Assembly (NCBI GenBank): GCA_963705155.1
Contig: CAVPJC010000004.1
Span: 175,255-239,254, forward strand
Source of the DNA: CAVPJC01 sp963705155
Lineage (GTDB): Bacteria > Chloroflexota > Anaerolineae > Anaerolineales > UBA4823
Length of the DNA stretch: 64,000 nucleotides
Direction: 5' to 3'
Shown: piece after piece, positions 1 through 9,356 of the stretch
How positions within the stretch are numbered: position 1 is the stretch's first letter
How the letters are laid out: each line of letters starts with the position of its first letter
Position numbers and translations under genes: made by a program
Notes under the pieces: model-generated
The model's database searches: none
The model's input: the letters and a program-made list of their open reading frames with translations, nothing else
What the model was told of the DNA's origin: nothing

Positions 1-562
1 GCCGTATCCTTACTTCCAGTAATACCTTCGGTCGGGTATTTTCGTTATGGCGACGAGGCGGTTGCGCTTGCAAATAAAATTTATCACTTTGTCCGCAGGT
101 TTGGAGCAGAAATGTTACTTAAAGTCCTTAACCGAGGTGAGGGCGGTATTGATTTAGTACGACAATTTTTCAAGATTTCACATATACCTGGCTCAGAAAA
201 AATTATCCGGAATTTGGCAAATGGCGCCTGGCAAATCGTGAAAGGCGCCCGGTTTGAATTGAATTACGCAGCAAGATTTGCCGATGATATAGCTGAGATT
301 GGCAGGAGGCTTGCAGGCGGGCGCGAAGATTGACTTCGTATTAAAGAATGGTAGCTTTGTGGAAGTAAAAAACTATAACTGGGCATCAAATTACTATCAG
401 AAGGAGGCGAATTTACGGAGGGTTATCCGTGATTTTGTAGACGAAGCCAAAGAATATTATAAGTACACCGACCAAGTAAAATTCGTCTTCAATGGCAGCG
501 TACCTGATGCTGTGTGTAAGGCATTGGAGGATATTGGTGTCGTTGTGGAGGTCGTGCCATGA
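1..562 (+). CDS. C-terminal part of a polymorphic (Rhs-type) toxin with a nuclease-like tip; 5' end outside window
   Basis: The reading frame is open from base 1, so this is the tail of a larger protein. It changes from frame 1 to frame 2 around 300-325 (one indel). The joined tail reads ...ADDIAEIGRRL / AGAKIDFVLKNGSF... and contains D-x(9)-EVK (IDFV...FVEVKNYNW), the usual spacing of a PD-(D/E)xK restriction-endonuclease-fold active site. Such tips are common at the ends of Rhs and other polymorphic toxins. The stop at 560-562 overlaps the ATG of the next gene (ATGA), the arrangement expected for a toxin and its immunity gene. The nuclease role is an inference from this motif and the context; the exact toxin family is not recognised. 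Confidence 0.6.
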
Positions 563-1277
563 GCCGAGAAGTTAACTTTCGTTTGATCACCCCGGTAAAC
601 CTGGGCCAGCCGGGTAGCCTTGAACAAATCCTAAAAGGAGTGTCTAATCTGGGTTATGAGCTTGACCCAATACAAGTCGGTGACCATGTCACAAATTTGT
701 ATGCATATTGGCGCAAATTGGACGATCAAGTTTATAATAGGTTGGATATTGCTTATGAAAAGGGAGAGCTGACCTTCCTCGCATTTGATGAGGAGAATTT
801 TGCATCCTTTTTGGGTTCTCCTTCGATGGCAGGCCCCTGGCACGGAAGAAACCAGGCAGGCATCTGTCAGCGGCTATTCGGACCCCAAAGTTTTTCGAAG
901 ACAGGAATATGGCGCCGAACGAAATTCTCAACTCGCAATGAGAATGATGCAGGAACTGGTTCAGATTGTTTCGCCGAGTTTTGCCTGGATGGAAATATGC
1001 AAGTCGTCCGGTTTCACAAGTTGAGGATGTAGAAAACGTTCGGATTCCACACGTCTATTGGGCCAATTTTTTTGGCCCCCGGTATGTTGAAAAATATGGC
1101 CGGGAGTTCTTTCAAAGGGCGCCGGGATGGAAAGTTGAATTCCTGGAAGATGGGGGCTGTCTTTACGCCCTTGCGCCGACTATGGCGCGTTCTCCGAAGG
1201 CATTTTTGGAACAGGTAAAGGTTTACTTTAACGTTGACTTTGTCAGGGATAAACCGAAGGTCAAGCCCAAGAGTTAG
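559..1277 (+). CDS. Putative immunity protein of the first toxin module (frame-broken)
   Basis: The gene starts at the ATG overlapping the toxin stop. Three frames must be joined: frame 1 to about 825 (start MSREVNFRL), frame 2 for about 825-970 (around RMMQELVQIVSPSF), then frame 3 to the stop at 1277 (around PHVYWANFFGPRYVEKYGRE). The joined protein is about 238 residues, soluble, without signal peptide. The segment FFGPRYVEKYGREFF is of a kind seen in immunity-type proteins beside Rhs and T6SS effectors. I cannot name the Imm family with certainty. Two frame breaks in 720 bp mean either sequencing error or decay. Confidence 0.5.
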
Positions 1278-1504
1278 GTGTTGCACATGGTTCGCTTGTG
1301 TCAACTCCGCAGAGAGGGTTGACCGCCAGGAAAACACAGTATTTGACCTAGCTAGGTTGACAAAAGGTTGATTATCGCAAGATGCCCTTTTCACCCGCCA
1401 TCCCGTCGCGCAAGCAAGAAAACCTCAAGATCTGGGCGCACAAAAATCTGCGATAATATAGGCGGATAACCGCATCTTACCAACCCAATAACAACCCGCA
1501 ATGA

Positions 1505-2771
1505 CATTCCTGCAACTGCACCCTGCACATCGACAACCTGGGCGGGTATCCGGCGGTGTCTGCCAGCACCGTCTCGCCCGGCACGGTGATCAATGCGCCT
1601 GAGATCAAATATGCCTGGACGACCTCCGGCAATTACGGCAGCAACAACTTCACCATCGAAAAATTGACCACCCAAACCTATGGGACGGTGTGGCGCATGT
1701 ATTACGCTGCCGGTGGTAACCCGTTTGCGATGCGCGTCGAAGGCAGCCCGACGGCTGTGGAAAATGGGATGTATTATTTCCTGGGCGATCACCTAGGCAG
1801 CACATCGATCACGATGAAGTTCAGCATAGCGGGCGCGCTCACCAAGCAAGCTGAGCCTGCGTTATATGCCGTGGGGAGAAAATCGCCAAAGCGGTTTTGC
1901 AGAGACTGCGACTTCAACCGATATTCGCTTCACAGGTCAGAGAAAAGATAACGGCGGGTTGTATTTTTATAATGCTCGCTGGTTTGATCCTTCACTGGGA
2001 CGGATGGCGCAGGCAGACAGCATGATACCCGATCCTCAAAACCCACTCGACTGGGATCGTTACCAATACGTCCGGTCGAATCCGATAAATTACAATGATC
2101 CCAATGGACATAGTGTGGATTGTGCACTCGGAGAATCATATTGTGAAGCAGGAAGTCTTTCCGTTCAACAAAGAGCAATTGAGTTTAACCAATGCAAAAC
2201 GTGACCTTTGGATGGATGGAGGTACACATTATAATTGGGGAGGCTTGTCAAAGACCGAACAACTTATTTTATTGGAAGGTGGTGGGATTGGGCAGTTATG
2301 ACGATGGAAATGACACAGCAACTTCAACAGCAGACGTATTGCATGACCCATTAACGTATATCGAATTAGCAATTGGTATACGTGGGGCGATTAAAGCAAC
2401 AGCTAATGTGATCGCATGGTTTGCCGAAATTAGTACAATACAGCCAGGCTCTAGCACAGTTGTAATCGGGTTATGGCTAGATGGAGCCGGCTATACAAAA
2501 ATGGGAGAAGCTTTAAAAGCTTCTTATCTTGACATGAATGTTAAATTATATGCATATGTGAATAAAATTCCAGGACTTTTTTGGCAAGTGAATAAGCAAT
2601 TCTTGGTAAATGCAGTCAAAGCGGGTAAAATATTTATACTACAAACTCCCTTTAAGGAGGCAAGAAAATTAAACTAAGACGAATCTATACAAGGAAATCC
2701 AGTTTCTCCTTGCCCACGGTTATAAACTCGTTACCGAGAATGGAGTGGACAAATTGGTTCCAGGAAAATGA
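1505..2771 (+). CDS. Rhs repeat-associated core fragment with a second toxin tip (5'-truncated, frame-broken)
   Basis: The frame opens after a stop at 1502-1504, so the N-terminal Rhs repeats are missing. It contains the hallmark Rhs core: YYFLGDHLGST, then (after a shift near 1860) GGLYFYNARWFDPSLGR, the DPLDWDRYQYV-type segment and NPINYNDPNGH, after which the variable tip begins. Further shifts near 2190, 2290 and 2675 are needed to reach the tip end, EIQFLLAHGYKLVTENGV...VPGK with the stop at 2769-2771. The tip has an NKQFLVNAVKAGKIFILQTP segment resembling a widespread uncharacterised toxin domain at Rhs and CdiA C-termini (from memory). The stop overlaps the ATG of the next gene. It may be a displaced, silent Rhs cassette. 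Confidence 0.65.
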
Positions 2772-3302
2772 GGAAAAAGTTACCCATGGAACAAAAATCT
2801 TTCTCAGCACTCGTAAGGCGTCACTTCGGTTTCCTGATCGAAGAATATGGGTATTCGATTACCGAAAACTTGTACAATACACAACCGTTCGGGGGCGGAA
2901 TTATTCAATTGCAGTCAAGTAATGTAATAATATATATTATGTTAGATCGAGAAGACTTGAGTATATTGATCGGTCCATCAACAGAACCAAAAATTGCATG
3001 GCTATCTGTGGACACCATTGTCGATTATTTGACCGATGGGAAAGTGAAATCAATAATCTCGAGGGAAATGGTATATTTGGTCATCTACTTCAAGGGTTGA
3101 AAAACGTCTCATCACATATGCAAAGGCTTTGCGCCAATATTGCGAACCACTGCTACACGGTGATTTATCATGGTGGCTCGATCTTTATAAATATTTTGTG
3201 AAGAATTTGCAGGATGAATATCGTTTGAAGACAGGGGAGGAATTGCCAGAGAAAAGTTTCGTTGAATACATCATGTCGAAAGAAGAAGATCATAACCTGT
3301 GA
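2768..3302 (+). CDS. Putative immunity protein of the second toxin module
   Basis: ATG at 2768 overlaps the toxin stop (ATGA). The first part (MRKKLPMEQKSF...) runs to a TGA at 3098-3100 in a run of A residues; resuming in the next frame at 3102 gives KRLITYAKALRQYCEPLLHGD... to the stop at 3300-3302, for about 178 residues. The second part is rich in aromatic and charged residues (LSWWLDLYKYF). The protein is soluble and AT-richer than the chromosomal genes to the right, as is the preceding toxin tip, consistent with acquired toxin/immunity DNA. The function is inferred from position only. Confidence 0.5.
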
Positions 3303-3447
3303 TGATCATGATTAAGGCTGACATCAATATCCGCCAGCACTTCTCTCACAAGCGCAAGCCTTGTATAAAGTCGACTGCGTCAATAAAAATAGTACGAGAA
3401 AAACAAATGGGTCAGTAATCCTATGTAGCATTGTTATGCCTCTGCAT

Positions 3448-3470
3448 AAACTCCTTGAGGGGTTTTCGAT
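3448..3470 (+). terminator. Probable terminator after the second immunity gene
   Basis: The stem AAACTCC / GGGGTTT with loop TTGA (one G-T pair) is followed by T-rich sequence. It lies about 145 bp after the immunity gene stop and just before the orphan Rhs fragment. Confidence 0.4.
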
Positions 3471-3482
3471 TTATAATACAAT

Positions 3483-3577
3483 AACTTCACCATCGAGCAG
3501 CTGACCACGCAGACCTACGGCATGCTCTGGCGCATTTATTACGCAGCCGGTGGTAACCCGCCCGCCATGTGTGTGGA
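3483..3577 (+). pseudogene. Orphan Rhs core fragment
   Basis: About 95 bp encode NFTIEQLTTQTYGMLWRIYY AAGGNP, nearly the same as the segment NFTIEKLTTQTYG-VWRMYYAAGGNP at about 1648-1730. Nucleotide identity over the shared stretch is roughly 80 percent by eye. No core continues downstream; the frame reads into unrelated sequence and stops near 3630. It looks like the remnant of another Rhs gene or displaced cassette, and marks the right end of the Rhs region. Confidence 0.6.
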
Positions 3578-3632
3578 CGTGCGCCTGCCGGGTTGCAGGG
3601 TGCGACTGCGTGGTTCTCTTTGGGGATTTGGT

Positions 3633-3669
3633 TAAAAAGAACCTGCCCTTTCCGATCGGAAAGGGCAGG
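3633..3669 (-). terminator. Strong rho-independent terminator of the LysM gene
   Basis: A perfect 28-nt palindrome at 3642-3669 (arms CCTGCCCTTTCCGA) is followed on the minus strand by TTCTTTTTAA. It lies about 35 bp downstream of the LysM gene stop and separates it from the Rhs remnants. Confidence 0.85.
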
Positions 3670-3705
3670 CGTCTGGTCTTTAGATTATGCAGCCGGGTTT
3701 GGTGG

Positions 3706-4303
3706 CTACCTCACGGTCTGACAAACAATCGTATCGGTGACGGAGTTTTTCAGGCACACGGTGAGGACATCGGCAGTGCGCAGGGTTTTGGGCAGCTTGA
3801 GGGTGGCGCCGCCCACGCCAGCTTTGCTGGTTTTCACGCGGCCTACCTTAATCCAGGCGTGATTGCCGCGGCGGGTCTTTTGGGCTTTGACGACAAAGAC
3901 ACTCTTCTTGGCCAGGTTGGTGACCTTGATGACCAGGGTATCGCCGGTGCGCTCGATGGTGAAACCGGCCTTGCTGGTGGTTGTAGTGGTGGTAGTCGTA
4001 CCAGAGGATGTGGAACTGGCCGGTATGCACAGCGACTGCCCGACAAAGATGGAGTAGGGCTCTTTCAAATCATTGGCGGCTGCCAGTCTCGGCCAGGGTG
4101 ACGCTGTATTTTGCGGCGATCCCGGTCAGTGTGTCGCCCGAAACTACAGTGTATTTTGATACGCAGGTCACGGCCGTTGCGGCTGCAGGGGCTGCCAGTG
4201 CAGCCTGCGGCAGGGCGCCGGCCAGCAGCGCCAGCACCAGCAGGCTGCTCATCAGTCTGGTGATCCAGATTTTGGTTGGGTTAAATTTCTTTTCTGTAGA
4301 CAT
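3706..4303 (-). CDS. Secreted LysM-domain protein
   Basis: The start is the ATG at 4303 (MSTEKKFNPTK), preceded by AAAGGAG. The N-terminus has a basic stretch, a hydrophobic helix (LMSSLLVLALLAGALPQAALA) and a likely signal peptidase site after ALA. One LysM motif follows: CVSKYTVVSGDTLTGIAAKY, then, across a frame break near 4080, LKEPYSIFVGQSLCIP. After a Ser/Thr linker with seven consecutive threonines comes a beta-rich tail (about 80 residues) of unknown type. LysM binds peptidoglycan or other GlcNAc polymers, so a cell-envelope location is expected. The full length is about 199 residues. Confidence 0.8.
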
Positions 4304-4331
4304 TTTGACTCCTTTATTGATTGACTTAATG

Positions 4332-4424
4332 CCTATCCTAAAATTCGGAAGGAAGGCGTTTTGGGTGTGCTGCGGCGAAGCCGCTGCACACCCAAAACGC
4401 CAATCATCCAATTTTCGAATAGGT
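4332..4424. repeat. Long imperfect inverted repeat with a 22-bp near-perfect core hairpin
   Basis: The core arms at 4355-4376 and 4380-4401 (GGCGTTTTGGGTGTGCTGCG...) pair with one mismatch around a 3-nt GAA loop. The symmetry extends outward imperfectly to CCTAT...ATAGG at both ends. It lies between the lipoprotein gene (ends 4471) and the LysM start (4303). There is no T tract on either strand, so it is not a typical terminator. It could be a small non-autonomous palindromic element. Confidence 0.6.
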
Positions 4425-4470
4425 TCTTCCTCGTTCATTCTACCCGCGGTTCAACATCCTGTAAATGGGA

Positions 4471-6022
4471 TTACGGTCTGAACCAGTAGACCAGGCTGCC
4501 ATCTTGATTGGTGCGCGCTTCGATGATCTCATCGGTATTCCCCAGCATGATGCGGTAGCCGGGGACGATCACTGCCGCACAGGATATATCGGTGAAGGGG
4601 ATATCCAGACAGCTATTACTCCACTGGATGGCTTGCACGCTCATCACCAGAAGGGCAGATGGGTTAGTTCCCAGATCCTGGGCTACTTTGAGCTGGGCAG
4701 CCACTACCGCTGGGTTATTGCCGGGATTCGGGGTTGGTTCGGTGGAGTTATCCGGCGGCGTGGGCGTAAAGGTGGGCACGGGTGTTTTCGTAGGTGTGGC
4801 GGTTGGTGTAGGCGGCGCAGCCTTACGTATGGATGGGGCCAGCCAGAAGGCGTTAGCCCTGCCGGGTCTGCCTTCGTTGATCACACCCAGGACAAACTGC
4901 ACGCTGTTGCCAGCCAGACTGGATAGATCGACATTGATGCGGGTGATCTTGCCATCGTAGGCTTCATACCATTCGCCCAGGTTTTTGAGACGCCCGTTCG
5001 ATTGGATGTAATCCAGGGTAAAGGTTACACCGCAGCCCTCGTTGTTGGAAAGACAGCCCACATCTGCCAGGAAATGGTCGCCTTCCTTAACTTTATAGGC
5101 CGGGTAAGCGCCGTTAATCCATCCGCCGCGATTGGTCTGCGGGCGGGTCCAAAGGGTGAATTCATCCTCCGTGCGGTCGTTTTCCAGCGTGGGGCGATCC
5201 AACAGAGCCACCGAACCGGCGTCGCTGCCAGTGGGGCTGGGGCAGGTAAGGTCGCCAGCGCTGCTGCGCCAGCTTGCGGTGCAGATATTGGTTGCAAAAT
5301 CGTAGGCGTAATTGCTGTTGGGCGAAAGCACTTTAATGTCTACCCAGAAGGCCTCATCGGCTTTCTTACCAATACCAAAGCGGTCGCCGTCGCTGTCTGC
5401 CAGCATCCAGTAACTGAGGTAGCTGCCTTTCTTTTCCGGGGCGGTGAGATCAATGCCCAGATCGGCGCTCTCACCCGGTCTTACAACACCAGCCAGGCGG
5501 ACGCTTCGATCGCCTAGCAAGGCGATCACCATCGACAAACACCAGCGAGTAGCTGGTATCCCAGGTGCAAGACCCGCTGTTGTGCAGACGCCACACTTTC
5601 GTAAACTCAGCGCCAGGCGAAAAGACTGTGCCGTCGGATACGGTGACATCTTTGACGAAAGCAGCCTGGTTGCAGCGCACCGGTCTGGTGGTGGCGGTGG
5701 GCGGGGGGGGCGGGGTCGGTGAAGCCGCGGGGGGCTGTGGCGGAGCCTGCATGGTGTTTGTGGGGGCGATGGGGGTTTGCCCCGGGGTTTGCACAATCAC
5801 GCCAGTGGTGGGTGTTGGGGTGTAATTTGTGGCAATCTGGGTGAGCTGTGCCACCAGCGTGCCAAAGGCCTGCTGGGTGAGCTGTACAGATACCGTCCTG
5901 GCGGCCTCAGTGTACACCGCGTCAATATCAGCAGCCGGAGTAGGGGGCAGTAACCCGCAGCTAATCAGGAGCAGCATTACAAAGACTGTGAAAAGTGTTA
6001 AACGAAAGTATTGCCTGTGCAT
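4471..6022 (-). CDS. Secreted lipoprotein with NBR1-like Ig domain and Thr/Pro linkers
   Basis: The N-terminus has a signal with lipobox LISC (LLLISCGLL), so the mature protein should be a lipoprotein. A short helical region is followed by a Pro/Thr linker. Next comes an NBR1-like Ig domain: FTKVWRLHNSGSCTW, then, after a frame break near 5515, VVRPGESADLGIDLTAP and YLSYWMLAD. A further beta-rich module (about 190 residues) and a second PTPTATPTKTP-type linker lead to a C-terminal module ending SLVYWFRP. The joined length is about 515 residues. NBR1-like Ig modules with Thr/Pro linkers are frequent in Chloroflexota exported proteins. The ligand is unknown. Confidence 0.75.
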
Positions 6023-6146
6023 ATCTCTTCCTCGTCAAACCAGCTTGTTTCGGTATAGACGCTGTGGTAGAGGTTATTGTTCCAGATTATACGCTGAAAC
6101 TGCTGAAATGCAGGCAGAAATTGCGTGTTTTTTTGATTAGAGCAGG

Positions 6147-9100
6147 TCAAACGGGGAGTTTGCCACTCGAAAGCAGCGCCAAGAAGGTTTCTGTTACCTT
6201 TGGGTCGAAGTGTGAGCCTGCCTGGTTTTGGATGTATTCGAATGCCTTGTCGAATTCCCAGGCAGAGCGGTAGGGCCGGTCGCTGCGAAGCGCATCCCAA
6301 ACATCGATGACGGCAAAGATGCGGGCGCTGAGGGGAATTTGCTCGCCCTTTAACCCGCGCGGGTATCCACTCCCATCCCATTTTTCGTGATGGCAACGAG
6401 GAATGTCCAGGGCAGGGCGCAGGAATGGGATGGCGGCCAACCAATCACAAGCATATTCGGGATGCTTACGCATGATTTGCCATTCATCATCGGAGAGCGG
6501 GCCATTCTTATGTAAAATGGCGTCGGGAATGGCCATTTTTCCGATATCATGTAAAAGAGAGCCGCGGCGCATGTGCGCCAGTACATCATCGGTGAGGCCC
6601 AGGGTGCGCCCCAATTCCAGGGCTGCGTCGGTCACACGGCGGCTATGCCCTTCCGTTTCCTGGTCGCGACCTTCCAGGGCTTTGGCCCACCCTTCGAGAG
6701 TTGTGTCGTAGGCCAGGGCTAATTCCAGGTTAGATCGTTGCAAGTCAGCGAACATGGCGGCGTTATCCAGGGCAATTGCAGCCTGGCCAGCAAGGGTGTT
6801 CATAAAAGCAAGCCATTCAGCATCAGCGCTGAAAGGTTTCCGATGGTACACCTCCAGAACACCCTTGATTTCGCCTTTGGCGATCAGAGGGGCGCCGGTA
6901 TAGGTGATAAAGCCCTCACTGTGGATCATGGCTGCCTGGCGGGGGTCATATTCGTTGTTCAAAATATCGTTGACCTGCAGGGTTTTGCGCTCCAATGCCA
7001 CTTTACCGGCAAGCCCTTGGCCCAAATAGAGATGGGTCTGGTTGATGGCGGCGCTGTTGAAGCCGCGGCTGGCAGCCATTTCTAATGTGTGTGTGATTGA
7101 ATTGAACCGCAGCACATCGGCAGAATCGACATCCAGATTGGTAATGACAAGATCCAGCAATACCGCCAGCGTAATCCGTAGATCCAGGGCAGATTGGATC
7201 GTCAGGTCAATTTTATGGAGAGCTTCCAGGCAATTCAAACTCCGGTGGGTCTGTTCAAGCATACTGGTGCGTTGTAGGGCATTGGCTGCGATCTCGCTCA
7301 CACCGGCCAGAATCTGAAGATCCGATTCGTTGAAAGGAGCAGCCCGGCCAACCATCAGCAGACCTACCGGAAAATGGTGCGCCATGAGGGGAGCAATTGC
7401 CAGGGCAGGCGAGTCATCAGCTGCCCAGAGAAGATTGGTCAAGCGGTCTGTGTCGTCAGGATTAAATCGCAATGGTTTGGCGCTGGTCATTATCTGGTTG
7501 ACCAGGGATTGGGGTATTGCGAGCGGCGAATTAACCGCTTTTCCAACGGCTTTTTCAATCCGTACTTCGTCAGACTCGGCCTGGTAAATACCCAGGGCAG
7601 CGCTCTGAGCTTCAAGCAGCTCGCTCGCGGTTTTCAAAATGATGGATACCATATCGTCGCGCGAGTCGGCTGTGCGCAGGTGGTTGGAGATGGTAAGAAT
7701 TGCAAGCTGCTGCTTTTCAGCTTGTTTTCGTTCGGTGATATCCTGGAAAAGCGTAGCGAACCTGCCCGGGGAAGGGCTGTACGCCACAACTTCGAAGTGC
7801 TTTTGCAGATCCTGGGAGTAATTTTCAAATCTGGCTGCCTGGCGTGTCAAAGCGACCTCGCCATAGCTTTTGATCCAGTAGGGTTCAATGTTCGGCATGA
7901 CCTGGCTAACGACTTTATTCACGACCTGGCTGGCCTGCAGCCCGGTCAGACGCTCAAAAGCCGGGTTCACCTCGAGGAACCGGTAATCTACAGGTTCTCC
8001 CTTTTCATCCAATACGATCTCATGCAATGCGAAGGCGCTCAACATTGTGTCAAACAACTCGCGGTAGCGGTCTTCGCTCAGTTCCAACTTTTTCTGGACA
8101 TTTTTCAGGCCAGTGATGTCGGTTGCGGTGAAAATCACACCGGCGGACCAGTCTGACAGATCCAATGGTGTGGAACTCAGCAAGATATTCAGGATTTGAC
8201 CGTTTTTGGAGCGCCAACAGGTTTCGATGGTGCCAGTGCCATCCGTGCGGATTTGATTGTACTTTTCAACTCCCACGCGTTCGTATTCGTCATCGGTTAC
8301 ATAAAGCATCCGGGCAGAGCGTCCAATAAGCTCCTGGTTGGTGTAACCGGTCATTTTACAAAGGGTGTCGTTGACCCAACCGAACACGCGGTTTTGCACC
8401 ATGCCGATGCCATTGGGAGCAGCACGAAAGATACTGCGCAATGTAGATTCATTGAATTGCAGGGCCTCTTCAGTCTTTTTTCGTTCGGTGATATCGTGTG
8501 CAATGATGAACCAAAGATCTCTGTGATTGTAAATCACCCGGCTGGAGTGAACTTCCATTTCACGCAACTCGCCGTTTGACAGCTGGTGGCAGACTTCCTG
8601 GCGTGCTTTTCCGGATGGAAAAGCAGGAGCGAGATCATGCTGGATAACCCCGGGTGAATTTGGTTGGATATCAGCTTCCCGTAATTCCAGGAATTTTTCC
8701 CGGTCGTAGCCGTAGAAAGTGCAGGCAGCCGGGTTTGCATCGATGAATTTACCGGTGGCTGGATCGATGAGGAGCATGATGGTGTGGCTATTGTGAAACA
8801 AGCTCTGGTAGCGTTCTTCATAACCTTCTGGAGCCTGGTGGGCAGGCTGGTTTTTTGGAGAGCGATCGTGCCTGGAGTACCACATAAACCAGATGTTTGT
8901 GACGCCAAAAATCATGTTTATCCCGATCAGGAATGAATGCAGGTTTTTCCATCCGGTTAGAGGGACCCCGGCGTTTTTTACCAGGATGGGGTGAAGCTGA
9001 CCTGAAATCGCCACACCGCCCATCAGCAGCAGAAGGAGACCGGTCAGGATTGCCGGCTCCAGGAGGCGCTCAAATAAACTGAAAATTCTGGTGTTGTGTA

Positions 9101-9152
9101 TTCTTTGCATGAGATGAAGTGGATGCACCGTTGTCAGCGCAGATGATTGCAT
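6147..9152 (-). CDS. Membrane-anchored PAS/GAF sensor with C-terminal HD-GYP c-di-GMP phosphodiesterase
   Basis: This intact 1001-residue protein has two N-terminal membrane segments (about 33-52 and 71-93). At least three PAS domains follow (about 105-470, e.g. DPATGKFIDANPAACTFYG), with PAC tails such as IIAHDITERKKTEEAL. Two GAF domains occupy about 480-800. The C-terminal HD-GYP domain has HSRRV, HDIGK, HHEKWDGSGYP and FAVIDVWDAL, all the metal and GYP residues expected for c-di-GMP hydrolysis. It is monocistronic, with about 125 bp to the lipoprotein gene. It probably couples redox or small-ligand sensing to c-di-GMP turnover. The signal cannot be told from sequence. Confidence 0.9.
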   Translation of the reverse strand: MQSSALTTVHPLHLMQRIHNTRIFSLFERLLEPAILTGLLLLLMGGVAISGQLHPILVKNAGVPLTGWKNLHSFLIGINMIFGVTNIWFMWYSRHDRSPKNQPAHQAPEGYEERYQSLFHNSHTIMLLIDPATGKFIDANPAACTFYGYDREKFLELREADIQPNSPGVIQHDLAPAFPSGKARQEVCHQLSNGELREMEVHSSRVIYNHRDLWFIIAHDITERKKTEEALQFNESTLRSIFRAAPNGIGMVQNRVFGWVNDTLCKMTGYTNQELIGRSARMLYVTDDEYERVGVEKYNQIRTDGTGTIETCWRSKNGQILNILLSSTPLDLSDWSAGVIFTATDITGLKNVQKKLELSEDRYRELFDTMLSAFALHEIVLDEKGEPVDYRFLEVNPAFERLTGLQASQVVNKVVSQVMPNIEPYWIKSYGEVALTRQAARFENYSQDLQKHFEVVAYSPSPGRFATLFQDITERKQAEKQQLAILTISNHLRTADSRDDMVSIILKTASELLEAQSAALGIYQAESDEVRIEKAVGKAVNSPLAIPQSLVNQIMTSAKPLRFNPDDTDRLTNLLWAADDSPALAIAPLMAHHFPVGLLMVGRAAPFNESDLQILAGVSEIAANALQRTSMLEQTHRSLNCLEALHKIDLTIQSALDLRITLAVLLDLVITNLDVDSADVLRFNSITHTLEMAASRGFNSAAINQTHLYLGQGLAGKVALERKTLQVNDILNNEYDPRQAAMIHSEGFITYTGAPLIAKGEIKGVLEVYHRKPFSADAEWLAFMNTLAGQAAIALDNAAMFADLQRSNLELALAYDTTLEGWAKALEGRDQETEGHSRRVTDAALELGRTLGLTDDVLAHMRRGSLLHDIGKMAIPDAILHKNGPLSDDEWQIMRKHPEYACDWLAAIPFLRPALDIPRCHHEKWDGSGYPRGLKGEQIPLSARIFAVIDVWDALRSDRPYRSAWEFDKAFEYIQNQAGSHFDPKVTETFLALLSSGKLPV

Positions 9153-9356
9153 CGTGATTTTAATATGAGATGAAGAGAAACAGCCTTTACAAATTTGTTC
9201 GTAGGACTAATGGGCTATTCATTCGATTGGATGAGGGACAAGGATATCTTTCGAAAAAAAGAGCGCAAGAATCGGGTGGATCAGGTTGAAGAAAATCGCT
9301 ATACTTTCGAGAGTGATGGCTTACAATTAGATCAATGTGCATGAAGGAGACGCTCG

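Noticed and set aside
3550..4101. 183-residue plus-strand open frame
   Set aside because: It lies opposite the LysM gene, which has a signal peptide, ribosome site, domain motif and terminator. The plus frame has no recognisable features and runs through the terminator palindrome.
4355..4401. Large hairpin considered as an attC site
   Set aside because: It lacks the RYYYAAC and GTTRRRY boxes and is nearly perfectly paired, unlike attC sites.
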